A program made the translations under genes and the position numbers. This document shows positions 13,681 through 23,293 of a stretch of 64,000 bases of DNA, in pieces. How positions within the stretch are numbered: position 1 is the stretch's first letter; each line of letters begins with the position of its first letter. The notes beneath the pieces were generated by a model that saw nothing but the letters and a program-made list of their open reading frames with translations, did no database searches and was not told the DNA's origin. Origin of the DNA: Toxoplasma gondii ME49 (lineage: Eukaryota > Apicomplexa > Conoidasida > Eucoccidiorida > Sarcocystidae); NCBI RefSeq assembly GCF_000006565.2, contig NC_031477.1, positions 3,442,043 to 3,506,042 on the forward strand, in the 5' to 3' direction.

Positions 13681-14195
13681 GCATATGTAGATAACATATG
13701 TGTCTCTGTAGAGATGTCACCCACTCAAATTGCAGACATCTACGCATCTGTGGGGGTCTTCGAATTCGCAGCATCCATCGAGTCTCGTGTGTTCTGCCCT
13801 TTTTGACTTTCTGCCAAAGCTCCACTTTTTTCTTTCCGGTTGCTGTACTCGGGAGTCTTCAGCACATGGAGAACAATGCTTTATTCGGCCCGTCTCCGTC
13901 GCGGAAGAGGCTGCTGCCGCATGCACGACCCTAACTTCCCACCCTGATGCTACTTCTCTAACTAGTTGCTGAACAACTCCACTCTCCTGAAAAAGCCTGA
14001 GAAAGGCCGCATCCGAAAGACAGGGTCGTGAAACTCAAGTTGTGGCAAAACGATGAGGTTTGAGAGAACTTTGCAGACCACGAAAAACCTGCTAAACCGA
14101 AAATATCCTCGAAAACCGCCCCCCTCCCAACACTCTTCCCACAGCAGCTCCGCACACCTACATGCACCCCACTACATACGCACATACATATAAAC

Positions 14196-14319
14196 ACCAA
14201 TTTATATATAAATATATAAATATATATATACATGCAATGTACTAATACAGGTACATATATACATTAGTACATGAACAAATACGTAAATCTTTACTACTCC
14301 ATATATATATATATATCGA
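14196..14319. repeat. AT-rich microsatellite pair
   Basis: Two (AT)n-like tracts (14196-14232 and 14301-14319) just downstream of the stop codon of the minus-strand gene at 14489. Confidence 0.8.
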
Positions 14320-14488
14320 TGTGTATGCATATACTTGTATGGAGATATGCCCGCCAAGTATCCGACTGTCCGCGTGCACAGTGTCGGAGCGGCCTGCGTT
14401 TCGACGTGTATCCGCGCCCCCCGCGTTCAGAAGTGGGTGTTTGTGCCAGTTGTCGCCGCGAAGGAGAAACGCGACTGGAGAAAAGAAG

Positions 14489-17400
14489 TCAGACGCAGTT
14501 TGCGTTTGATCGTTTTTGATCCCTCCCTTGCTTTGACAGAGGATCCAGCATGCGGAGAGTTGCCTCAGAGAGTCCGAGACGCTTGAGCAGAGTGCGTGGG
14601 GAGTGACTTGCCGAGTCTCTCTTCCGCGCCCCTCCGTCTTCCGCCGAACGCTGTTTGTTCGCTGCACAGTTCTCTCTGGGAAGCAGAGAGTCGCGAGAAG
14701 AAGAACTGTCTTCGATAGAAGAATCCGCTCCTGCCTGTGCAGGTGTCCTCCACAGCCGGGGAACCGAAGACGCGCAAGGAGCGCCGGGTGACGCCCCCTC
14801 CTTCTCAAGACAAGAAACGCCTGCCGACGCGGACGGGACGAGGCTCAGACCAGAAGAAACGGCTTCTCCGGCAGAGGCAGAGACGGGAGAAGGCAACGAG
14901 ACGTTTGAGGCATCCAAGAACTTTTTTGTCATCGAAGACTCACGCACTTCCGACACCTGAGAAAATCCGACAGACGGGGCGACACCCCGAGACGCGGGTG
15001 CAAGGAGAAGGACGGCGGAGCTATGGAAACCTGGCAAGGAAGTCCGGAGATCTTCGAATCTGAGGAAGTGGAGACGAAGAAAATGACAGAGCAGGACAAA
15101 TAACTCGCTAACCCGGGACCAGTCGGAATCGCACACAACTGCTTTTCACATGTTCAGAAAAAAGAAAGAAACTGGACGGCGACGAAAACTCAGATGCCGC
15201 CACGAGTGCCCAGAGCTGAACTTGCCTGACTGGAGAGTGTACAACGGAAGGGAAAGGTTTGAGCAAGTTCGAATCGGAACACATTAAAGGAGACCTTTAC
15301 TGAATGAATTTCCTTTTGCCTGTTCTAGCAGAAGGCACGGAACCCTATGCAGCTCAAAATCGGCTGTCCTGAGCGTAATGGCTATGCACAACATGGACAG
15401 ACGGGCATCTACACGTATAATAAACAACGCACATGCGATTGCGCATGTTTCTACGACACTACTTTGGATTTCCCGAAACGAAGGTGTCCTTGTACCTGTC
15501 TGAGAGAGCGAGAGCTGCATTTCCTCCCTTCTTCGCAAGGACTTGCAGAAGGTGTTCGAGTTTCGTTTCGTTAGCGACGTGGAGGGCTTCAAGAAATCCC
15601 CGAAACCTCTGGAGAGTCACGTTTGTCGACTCTTCTTTCTCTCCGTCTTCTGACCTCATCAAGTCAGCTTGTTCTCTCTCGCTGAATGCCTGGTCCTCGG
15701 AAGAAAGACGCTCCACCTGCTCTTGAAGATGACAGCACTGGCGCCCAGCTGCGCGAAGGAGACACTGGAGAGACTTGGGCCTCACAGGTGTCAAGACGGC
15801 GTCTCCTCGAATAACTGAATCTGGTTTTTCCACTAGTCCTTCTTCCTTCCCTCCTTCCTTTTCGCCTTCTCTTTCTTCTTTATCTCCTGCTCCCCCACCT
15901 GCGCCTTTGCGCTCGTGCCCCGGACGTTGCTCTCTGCAGAAAACCGCTCTCCGGTCCTCTGAGTACAGAGAAAGGAACGACGTGCAGATAGGACACCGAC
16001 AGGAAGGCGACGAGGAGACAGAGGTAGCAAACAGAGACTGGGTCGTCCTTTGTTCGGCTCCGAGGCGGCCTGGCGCTGAACTTCTCTCTGTTTCGTTTAA
16101 GAGAAAAGTTTTTTTTTGTGGAGAAAACGCGACTGCACGCGTCAGGCTGCGAAGATCTGAATGGAACCCGGTGGCCAGGAGGCGCAGGTCATCGAAGAAG
16201 GACTGTATGTACACCCGACTTCGACACGCGTTGCACTGCAGCCGCGGATCTGGTTCCGCCGAACAAGTATCTCTTTCCCGGGACTTCTCTCTCTTCTGTC
16301 TCCCAAAACCTTTCGCTTCGAGTCCATTTCGCGCTCCATTTTCCTCGTCTGACCCGCGACTCTTTTCCGCCTCTTCTTCAGCGCCGCGCTCTCCTGTCAC
16401 TGCTTCTCTCTCCATGCATCTTCTGGCCTTCCGGGGCGTCCTTCGCTGCCTCTCAAGAGCAACCTCCAGCGAAGGAAAAAGAATTCTGCACCCGCAGGTC
16501 CCGCACTTGTCCACACGGCCTGAAGAGGAAGAGCACGATTCGGAAGAAGGAAACGAGGAAGACGGAGAAGAGGAAGATGCAGAAGAGGACGAGGAAAACG
16601 GAGGCGATCGAGGAGAGGACACTGCACAGGTGGGAGGGAGAGGCTTTGTCTCTTCTTTCGCAGACTTCGACACTGTTTCTGTGGTGGGTCGCGACGGGTC
16701 AAGAGAACCGGAACGAGAAGGGAAGCCGGAGATATCAGCTGCTTCCTCTCGTAAAGACTCGGCGGCGCCGGGGCGCCCACGTCGAGCAATCAGCGGAGAC
16801 AACGCAGGGAAGTTGGAGTACCGCGGAGAAAACGAAAGACAACGAGAAAGAGGAGAGACCGGCCATCGTGAAGAGGAACGGGGGGAGGTCGCGACAAGCG
16901 AATGAGGTCCCTCTAGAGCCGACGGGGAAGCTTCTTCAGGGGCGACAGACACAGGGAGACATTGGCGAGAAGTCTTCTCTCCTGCTTCTTTCAGCGGGAG
17001 AAAAGACGAAGGCAAGGCAGACCGCGAAACAGGCGATGCAACAGCCGGTGAAGGCAGCGTTAAAACGGCATCCGTCCTCTCCTTTCCGGGGATTGAAGGG
17101 ATGGAAAAACAAGAGGACAGAGCCTGAGGCGAAGACTCGTGACTGCGTGTCTCTTTTCTTCTCTTTGGACGACTGCCGTCACTCTCACTGTGTCCGCTTC
17201 GCCTTCTCTTGGGAGACTGCGCATTCGAGGCCTCCTCTTCCAAAGGCCCCCCGGCAGCGCCGAAGCCAGAAGACGCAGTAGGGGGTCCCGCAAAACTCCT
17301 GTTCTTCAGAAAAGATAAACTCACAACTTGATTCTCCGTCAAGCCTCCCACGCCCTCGCTGCCGAGAGACGAAAAAGACGACCGAGGAGACGAACGCCAC

Positions 17401-17672
17401 CCGGCAGCAGACCTGCGCCTGCCTTCACAAGCGACTGGTGCAGAGCGCTTCAGGGTCTGGTGGGAGGAGGTAACTTGAGAAGAAGCAACAGAAGAGGAAG
17501 AGAATGAAGAGGCTCGACCGGCGGCACAGATCGGCAGGAGAGAGTCTGGCGGATACGGAAAACTTGCTTGGTCTGAAAAACTTGACGGCAGGGGTAGAGG
17601 CTCGTCATCGGTGTGACGCCTTCTAAGAGGAAACTGCATTTTCGCGGTGGAAGGAAGAAGCGCATGCAGCAT
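14489..17672 (-). CDS. hypothetical Ser-rich Cys-motif protein, two exons
   Basis: Exon 1 is 17672-15496 and exon 2 is 15059-14489. The donor is GACAG|GTACAA, the acceptor cctcag|ATTCG, and phase 2 matches on both sides, giving about 915 residues from the first in-frame ATG. The frame stays open upstream of that ATG, so the start could be further 5'. The protein is dominated by Ser/Pro/Arg tracts. It carries a basic nuclear-localisation-like stretch (SPKRRRSG...RPKRRKE, about residues 153-175) and three Cys pairs in the middle: CGTCGC near 390, CNAC near 480 and CRCPIC near 558. These could form a degenerate zinc-binding unit. A helical segment (LQEQVERLSSEDQAFSEREQ) suggests a coiled coil, and the tail RTLLKRLGLSEATLRMLDPL looks like a short amphipathic conserved end. 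I do not recognise the family. A nuclear role is only inferred from the basic patch. Confidence 0.68.
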
Positions 17673-19220
17673 AGGCACAGCTGGCACGTTGGTAGCCAAA
17701 TAATTCAAACCTCTCAGGTCCTTGACATGGACGGCAGTCCACTACGCGAAACCCAGGTGTGCATACACCCAAGCACACACACGGGGCAGGACTCGCAGCA
17801 TCTCAAGGTCGCCGTATACGGCGTGGCAGACGGACTTTTAAACGGGAAAGAGGCCTGCACGGACCAAATCGATTCGTTTCCAAGGTCATTGACGAGAAAG
17901 GCATCAAGTAAGCATGCGCAGTGTCGCAGTTTTTACCTTTTTCACGGAATGCCCAGGATCCCGCGGAACCCCCAGGACAAGACGTATCGTGACAGGAGGG
18001 CGGTGACACGCCACCGTTCTGCCCACAGCGGACTGCGATCCTTTTTCTGCTTCACGATGCGAGCCCTTCAAGCACTTAATTCTGAAGAAGTGACCGGGAA
18101 CAGGTCATTTACACGGGAACACATTCCTTTGGCCGCCCGCACTCTCTCAGCGGGTTCATCATCCCCTTCTGAACACCTCGGGTGTCTGTACACCGGAGCT
18201 GCGACGGCGACAGCCCCGAGAGCAGGCAGCCGAGAAGAGGGAAGCAATACTGCGAAAGTCGACTTTCTGGAGTCGTTTTCCCAAGGGAAACTCCCGGGTT
18301 CGACGCACACGTTTCGCAAGACACGCGAGAAACATCTCGAGCTTTTCTCCGCACTTCTTTTCGAGTAAAAGCTGGCAGTGCGTCGCCTCTTTTTCGCACA
18401 TGCACAGGCGATCCCGTCTTCTTTGGCTCGCGCGGTCATAGTGCCCCCCGTCCGCGCATGGCGGCGCCTGTTCGGATTTTCTTGAGCGTTTTTGACGTTT
18501 TTTGCCTTCACACAAACGTGTCTGTCTTCACTTTCTGCCGAGTGTCCAGGGAACCACGCCTTCGCGCGTCTAGGCTGTTGCCGCCGTCGTCTCGTGCACC
18601 TGGAAGAGAGCCACCTCTGTGGCGCTCGCGACCTTCTCTTGTCTTGGGAGCTCTTTCCACTTTTCACCGTGGCACCGCTCTCGGAAGGGGCAAGAGAAGT
18701 CGGTCGTTTCTGAACTCCCAGGTTTTCAGCGCGTTTCTCAGTCTCAGTTCCTCTGTGTCGGCGCCTCTTCTCGACCCGTCTTTTGAGGGACAAGGTGTTT
18801 TCCATCAAGGAAAGCTCGAGAGGCGTGCAGCGTTTTTTTGCAGCATTCTCGTTTGCTTTTTGTCTTTCTGAGGTCTTCTTGTCTCGCGAGCGTCCGCTGT
18901 GTGCGATCGCCAGTCTCGTCGACTCCACTTGAATTATCTGGCTTTCCAGTCTCCTCTCTCTGTGTGACCGTCAACGCCCACGCCGTCACACCCCCCGTCT
19001 CTCCCATCGCAGGTCAGAAAGCGCGTCCTCCTCTTCCTCTGTTTCCCCCCTTTCTCTGTCTCTCTTACTTTCTGCCTGAAGCCAACACCTTTCGCCTCTG
19101 TCGCCCTCTACTCTTCTCGTCCTTCTCGCCTCTCCCTCGCTGCACCCGTCGCCCTCTCTGCCGCTCCTCGCATCTGTCCGCACACTCTCTTTACGGCCGA
19201 TACCCTTCCGCGCGCCCAAG
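17673..19220. promoter_or_regulatory. divergent intergenic region between the minus gene at 17672 and p24 at 19221
   Basis: The two flanking genes point away from each other, so this 1.5 kb should hold both promoters and 5' UTRs. The part next to p24 is CT-rich on the plus strand and has a CGTCTCT element at 18996-19002, about 220 bp before the ATG. Copies of the recurrent GGTGTRCATACACC-like motif are at 17756-17769 and, degenerate, near 18183. The long open frames on both strands (18068-18928 minus, 18182-18871 plus) show no conserved content and I treat them as non-coding. Confidence 0.45.
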
Positions 19221-19925
19221 ATGTCTGTGTCTCAACTCACTGCTTCTCGCCGATCCTCTCGGGGATCCCGCGGCCTCTGCTCTTGCCCTCGCTCTTTCCT
19301 CCTCTTCGCCCTCGGTCTCGGCCTGGCGTCTCTGGCGCTGACTCCGCCTGCGGCCGCCTTCCAAGCGGTCATCGAGCTCGCACCCGGCCAGAAGCGTTGC
19401 GTCGGTGAGCAGCTGTCTAGACACGTGCTCGTGGTGGGCGAGTTCCACATCGCGTATCCGGCGGCGGCGACGGCGCAAGGCGGGAACATGCTGGTCGTCG
19501 CGGAGGACCCCGTGAGTCACTCCCCGATCTTCAAGCAACAGGGGAAAGATCACGTTCGCACGGCGTTCACCACGGCGCTCACCGGCACTCACACGTTCTG
19601 CGTGACCAATACTGGACGCCTGAAGCTCGCTGTGGACTTCAAGATGGTGTGGGGTCCCGAGGCCAGGGACTACAGCCAGATCGCGAAGGCTGAGCACCTG
19701 GACGAAGTCATGGTGCAGCTCCTGCGACTCCAAGACCGCCTGAAACTGTACCACGCGAATGTGCTCTACATGCGCGAAAAAGAAAGCAAAATGCGCGAGG
19801 CAAGCGACAGTACCGCCAACCGTCTGATGACTTTCTGCCTCGTCAACATGATGCTCCTCGTCCTGGCCGCCCTCGCCTCCGCCTACTACTTCAAACGCTT
19901 CTTCCGATCCAAGAAGATCATTTAA
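19221..19925 (+). CDS. p24/TMED (emp24/gp25L) family cargo receptor
   Basis: Single-exon gene of 234 residues, a typical p24 length once the long leader is allowed for. An N-terminal signal sequence (LLFALGLGLASLAL...AAAF, about residues 30-50) is followed by a lumenal GOLD domain. Two Cys sit at the expected distance (KRCVGEQ near residue 58 and HTFCVTNTGRL near 130), as in the conserved disulfide of the family. Next come a coiled-coil region (EVMVQLLRLQDRLKLYHANV), one transmembrane helix (MTFCLVNMMLLVLAALASAY) and a short cytosolic tail with YYFKRFFRSKKII. That tail contains the di-aromatic COPII export signal and a C-terminal KKxx COPI retrieval signal. p24 proteins cycle between ER and Golgi and select cargo, including GPI-anchored proteins, the dominant surface protein class in Toxoplasma. 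The start has a good context (AAGATGTC) and no intron is needed. Confidence 0.94.
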   Translation: MSVSQLTASRRSSRGSRGLCSCPRSFLLFALGLGLASLALTPPAAAFQAVIELAPGQKRCVGEQLSRHVLVVGEFHIAYPAAATAQGGNMLVVAEDPVSHSPIFKQQGKDHVRTAFTTALTGTHTFCVTNTGRLKLAVDFKMVWGPEARDYSQIAKAEHLDEVMVQLLRLQDRLKLYHANVLYMREKESKMREASDSTANRLMTFCLVNMMLLVLAALASAYYFKRFFRSKKII

Positions 19926-20748
19926 CTGACTGGGCACAAGCCGCTTCTCATGCGACTGTCGCTCTGCTCCCTCCGGTTGCCGGCGGCGGCGCTCTGCACG
20001 TCGAAACGGCGACGCGCGGCTACAGCGCGACAGCTACCCCGCAACGTTGAAGAATGCGCAGACGAGAGAGTGCCGGGAAGCTGAAAAGAATGGAAAGAAA
20101 GACGACAGGGGGAAGAAAGGAGAAGCAGAGGGGGGAGGGATTCAGAGAGAGAGAAGAAAACGGATCAGAAAAAAGACACACCGAAGCCTTTCGTGTTTCT
20201 CTCGGGAGCCTTTTGTCAGGTTTCCTCTCTTCTCCGGCTGATGGTGTTTCACCTTTCCTTCACTGCAGAAGAAAGGATAGGAAATGTCGGTCGAGTGGAA
20301 TAAACAGAGAACGGACAGAAGAACGGAGACGAACACTTTTCGAGTTTCGTAGACCGCCTCGGTCTCCGCAGATGCTTGCCATGGTTTCTCACATTTCATT
20401 TTTCTCAGTTTGTCTCTCGCTGTCTGGTTCTCGTCTTGCGTGTGGTGACTTCTCTCCGGACTGTCGCCGATGGGGAGGAGGTTTTCAACATCCTTTCAAA
20501 AGACGTCGAGAGAGAATTTCACATGAGGAAGCAGAAACAGATGCGGTCTTCTCTCCCCTTCATCGTGAAACCATCAAAAACATGGAGAGAAAATCTCACT
20601 CACTCTTACAGCTGAACAATGCTGGTCTCTCTCCGCAAACGGGACGACGAAACACGCGGTTGGAAACTCTCAGAGTCAAGCGGAAGTGTGGTGTACAGAC
20701 ACTTCACAGCAATCCCACAATCGAACATCGCAGTTCCCCTTCGCCTGC

Positions 20749-20774
20749 ATATATATATATATATATATATATAT
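20749..20774. repeat. (AT)n microsatellite
   Basis: Pure AT run between p24 and the TBC gene. Confidence 0.9.
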
Positions 20775-21060
20775 GCATTTGTTCACGGTATTTAAGAGAT
20801 GTGGATGGCAGGTCAGCCTTTCTTTTTTTTCGCGTCTTGCTTGAATCTGTGACTTCACAGGTTGCCTCGTTGCTCGACGAGGAACCCCCGTCGTCGGATG
20901 AAGAAACACCGTCTCTATGAAGGAGAGAACGAATTCTTTCACAGTATCCCTACCACAGCCAAAGAAAGGAAAAATCGTCTCACCTTTTTTCACATTTCTC
21001 CATTTATACATGTATTCATATATTTACATGTATATCTGCGTATAAGCATCTATATATAGG

Positions 21061-21086
21061 TATACATATATATATATATATACATA
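21061..21086. repeat. (AT)n microsatellite
   Basis: Second AT run in the same gap. Confidence 0.85.
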
Positions 21087-23293
21087 TGCATGTTCCAACA
21101 CACGGCGTTGTTAACGCCGTTTCTCCCGAGCACTGCTCCTTCCTTGAGTATAGGTTTTTCGTTTCTCTGCATGCTTTCTCACCTCAAAAGGAATCTCCAG
21201 CTCCCGCAGCGTGCAGGCACGCAGCATCCACGAGCGCTGCTCAGAGGCGACTTTTCTCCCTGTCTTTTTTTGTGTGATTTTTCCCCGTACTTCTAGTAAG
21301 TTTTTACGCTGTTAACACTTTTATCGCCTCTGGATATATATGAATATATAAGGATGTGTTCGTGCTGAGCATGCACTGGTGCGCATGTGCGTTGCTAACA
21401 GAAGATCTGTCTTTCCGTTTCTCCACCCTCTCTCCACACAGTAGAGGTTTTATCCTCTTGGCCTCTTCCCTTTTGCTCGCGCACTGGGCGGAGCTGCTTG
21501 TACCCCGAACGCAGATCAGGAGATTCTGAACGAGACATACTTTCAAACTTTGCTGCGTCTCTCGGAGCAATCTGCGCAACTCTGGATATTTCTCCTGTCT
21601 AGGAGTGACGGACTTCGGAGAGTATCGATCTACTGGACGTGGATACAGACTCTTCACCTTCTGCGAGTATTTGGAGGGTCAATTTCTTGCGGAGCACGAC
21701 GTTCGTCTTCTTCGGTTTTCCGTAGAGAAACCAACTCTGTCTTTGCCGCGTGTGTCAGACTGCTTGGCAAGCGTTTGCGTGCTGTTTTGCGGACGAGACA
21801 AGTTGCGCCGAAGACAAGCCTCTTATCCTCCTGTTCTACTGCGCACAGACAGCCGAACGGATGGAACGCGACGCATCTTGAGAGAGAGAAAAGAGTTTCG
21901 TCTCCTTTGTAATTCTTTTTTACTCTTTTTTCGACTGCGCAAGTTGGCGCCGAAAGACCGGATAGCCATAGCGTCTCACCTCTTGTCTGTCAGCGTGTCT
22001 CTTCCTCGACGTGGCAGTCGCGCTTGATCGCGACATGGCTCCCATTTGATTTCGCGCATTTTTCGAAATTCCGCGCGCTCTGGAAAATCCACGTAGGGGA
22101 ATAGATCGCTTCTCTTCAACTCCGCTTGCCTCCGACTGGCTCTATTCTTCTTCGGTGCAAACCGGGGTTTCTTCCTGGGGAGGAAACCGACGTTTCATGC
22201 TCGTGCGAAAAAACAGCGATCCGGGTGGAGTGTCCGTACACCTGAGCTGGAGCTATGACCAGCTCCTCCTTCTCTTATTGTCCTTTTTTCGTCGGCGTGT
22301 CATCTCTCGACTGCGTGCGAGGCTTCCTGCAAGAAGGCGACTGGAGAAACGCGAGGAGGGACAGGAGGGGAAGTCGCTGCAAGAAAGCCTGTAGACACGA
22401 CAATCTGCTCGTCAATAGCTGAGGTGGTGGACTGTCCTTTGCTTTTCAGTGCCTCGCCTTTCCTCTCTTCTCTCGTTTGAGAAGCAGGATACCCAGATGC
22501 TTTGGAGTTTTTGCGTTAGTGGTAATCGGCCTCTGTCTGTTCGGCGTTTCTTCGCGTCTCTCTTCTTTTCTCTCGTCCTCTTGCCCTTCTCACTTCTTCT
22601 TGGGAAGACCGGCCGACTTCAGGATTTGCTCTTCTTGGCATCCTCTTCTGTGTCTCCACTTCCCTCTGTTCCCTCTGTGTCTGTAGGTCTGATGCCCTGT
22701 CCACGTGTTCGATTTGCGTTTTCCCCTCTCATCGGTTCTCCTTTCCTCTTCTCAGCTTCCCTCTGCCTCGTCAAGATCCTCCTTTTCTGAAGCAGCTGCG
22801 TGCGACCTTTTGCCTTTGCTGGATTCAGCTGACTGTACGCTGCATGTGAAGACTGCCTGTCTCCAGGCATGGCTGCCGCCTCACCGCGGGCTGAAAGAGA
22901 CCGCATTTCGAGTTCCGACAGATCTGCCGCCTTCCGAATCTTCTCTCACACGAGGTGTCGATAGACCTGAAGAGCCTTTCCTCGGCGTGAGGAACCGGAA
23001 GCTGTCGCATTTCTCTCTCAACAGAGGAAGCGCTTCACGGGGCCAGGGGATCTGCCGATGCAGTATACTTGCATCCCTCCGTGTCTGTCCTTCGTCTTCC
23101 TTGCATGCGTTTTGCGCCGTGGGCAGTGTGTGGAGGACGCGTTCTGCAGGATACGTTGAAGTCCCCGACACACATGTGAAAGGAGACGTACCACTTTATT
23201 CTCACGTTCATCTCGAGAGAGATTGACGAACGTCTCTTGCAGGTTCCTGTTTACTTTTTTTTATCGTTCCCCAGTGAGTCTCGCGTCTGGCTC

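Larger units (their letters stand above)
10169..14488. other. 4.3-kb gap between hslU and the next gene
   Basis: No frame here resembles a known family and no convincing exon chain was found on either strand. It should contain the hslU promoter/5' UTR and the 3' UTR of the minus-strand gene at 14489-17672. A (AT)n run lies at 13659-13680, with AT-rich microsatellites at 14196-14232 and 14301-14319. Short open frames of 60-170 codons are scattered without conserved content. Confidence 0.5.
19926..23293. other. 3.4-kb gap between p24 and the TBC gene
   Basis: Holds the p24 3' UTR and the upstream region of the TBC gene. (AT)n microsatellites lie at 20749-20774 and 21061-21086. Open frames of 80-290 codons (for example 20054-20920 and 22705-23226, plus) are low-complexity and unlike any family I know. 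An additional 5' exon of the TBC gene cannot be excluded, because a good acceptor (cgtctcttgcag) sits at 23228-23239, just before its long open frame. Confidence 0.45.

Noticed and set aside
15775..16905. 376-codon open frame on the plus strand
   Set aside because: It is antisense to the long minus-strand exon 15496-17672. Its Arg/Glu-rich content mirrors the Ser-rich coding strand, and it has no conserved motif.
18068..18928. 286-codon minus-strand frame between two divergent genes
   Set aside because: Its Arg/Lys-rich composition mirrors a CT-rich promoter/5' UTR strand. No motif, and an opposing frame of similar length exists on the plus strand.
19191..19937. 248-codon minus-strand frame over p24
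   Set aside because: Antisense of a well-identified p24 gene. High GC creates the spurious open frame.
20054..20920. 288-codon plus-strand frame
   Set aside because: Runs through a microsatellite (IYIYIY run) and has no recognisable domain or coding bias.
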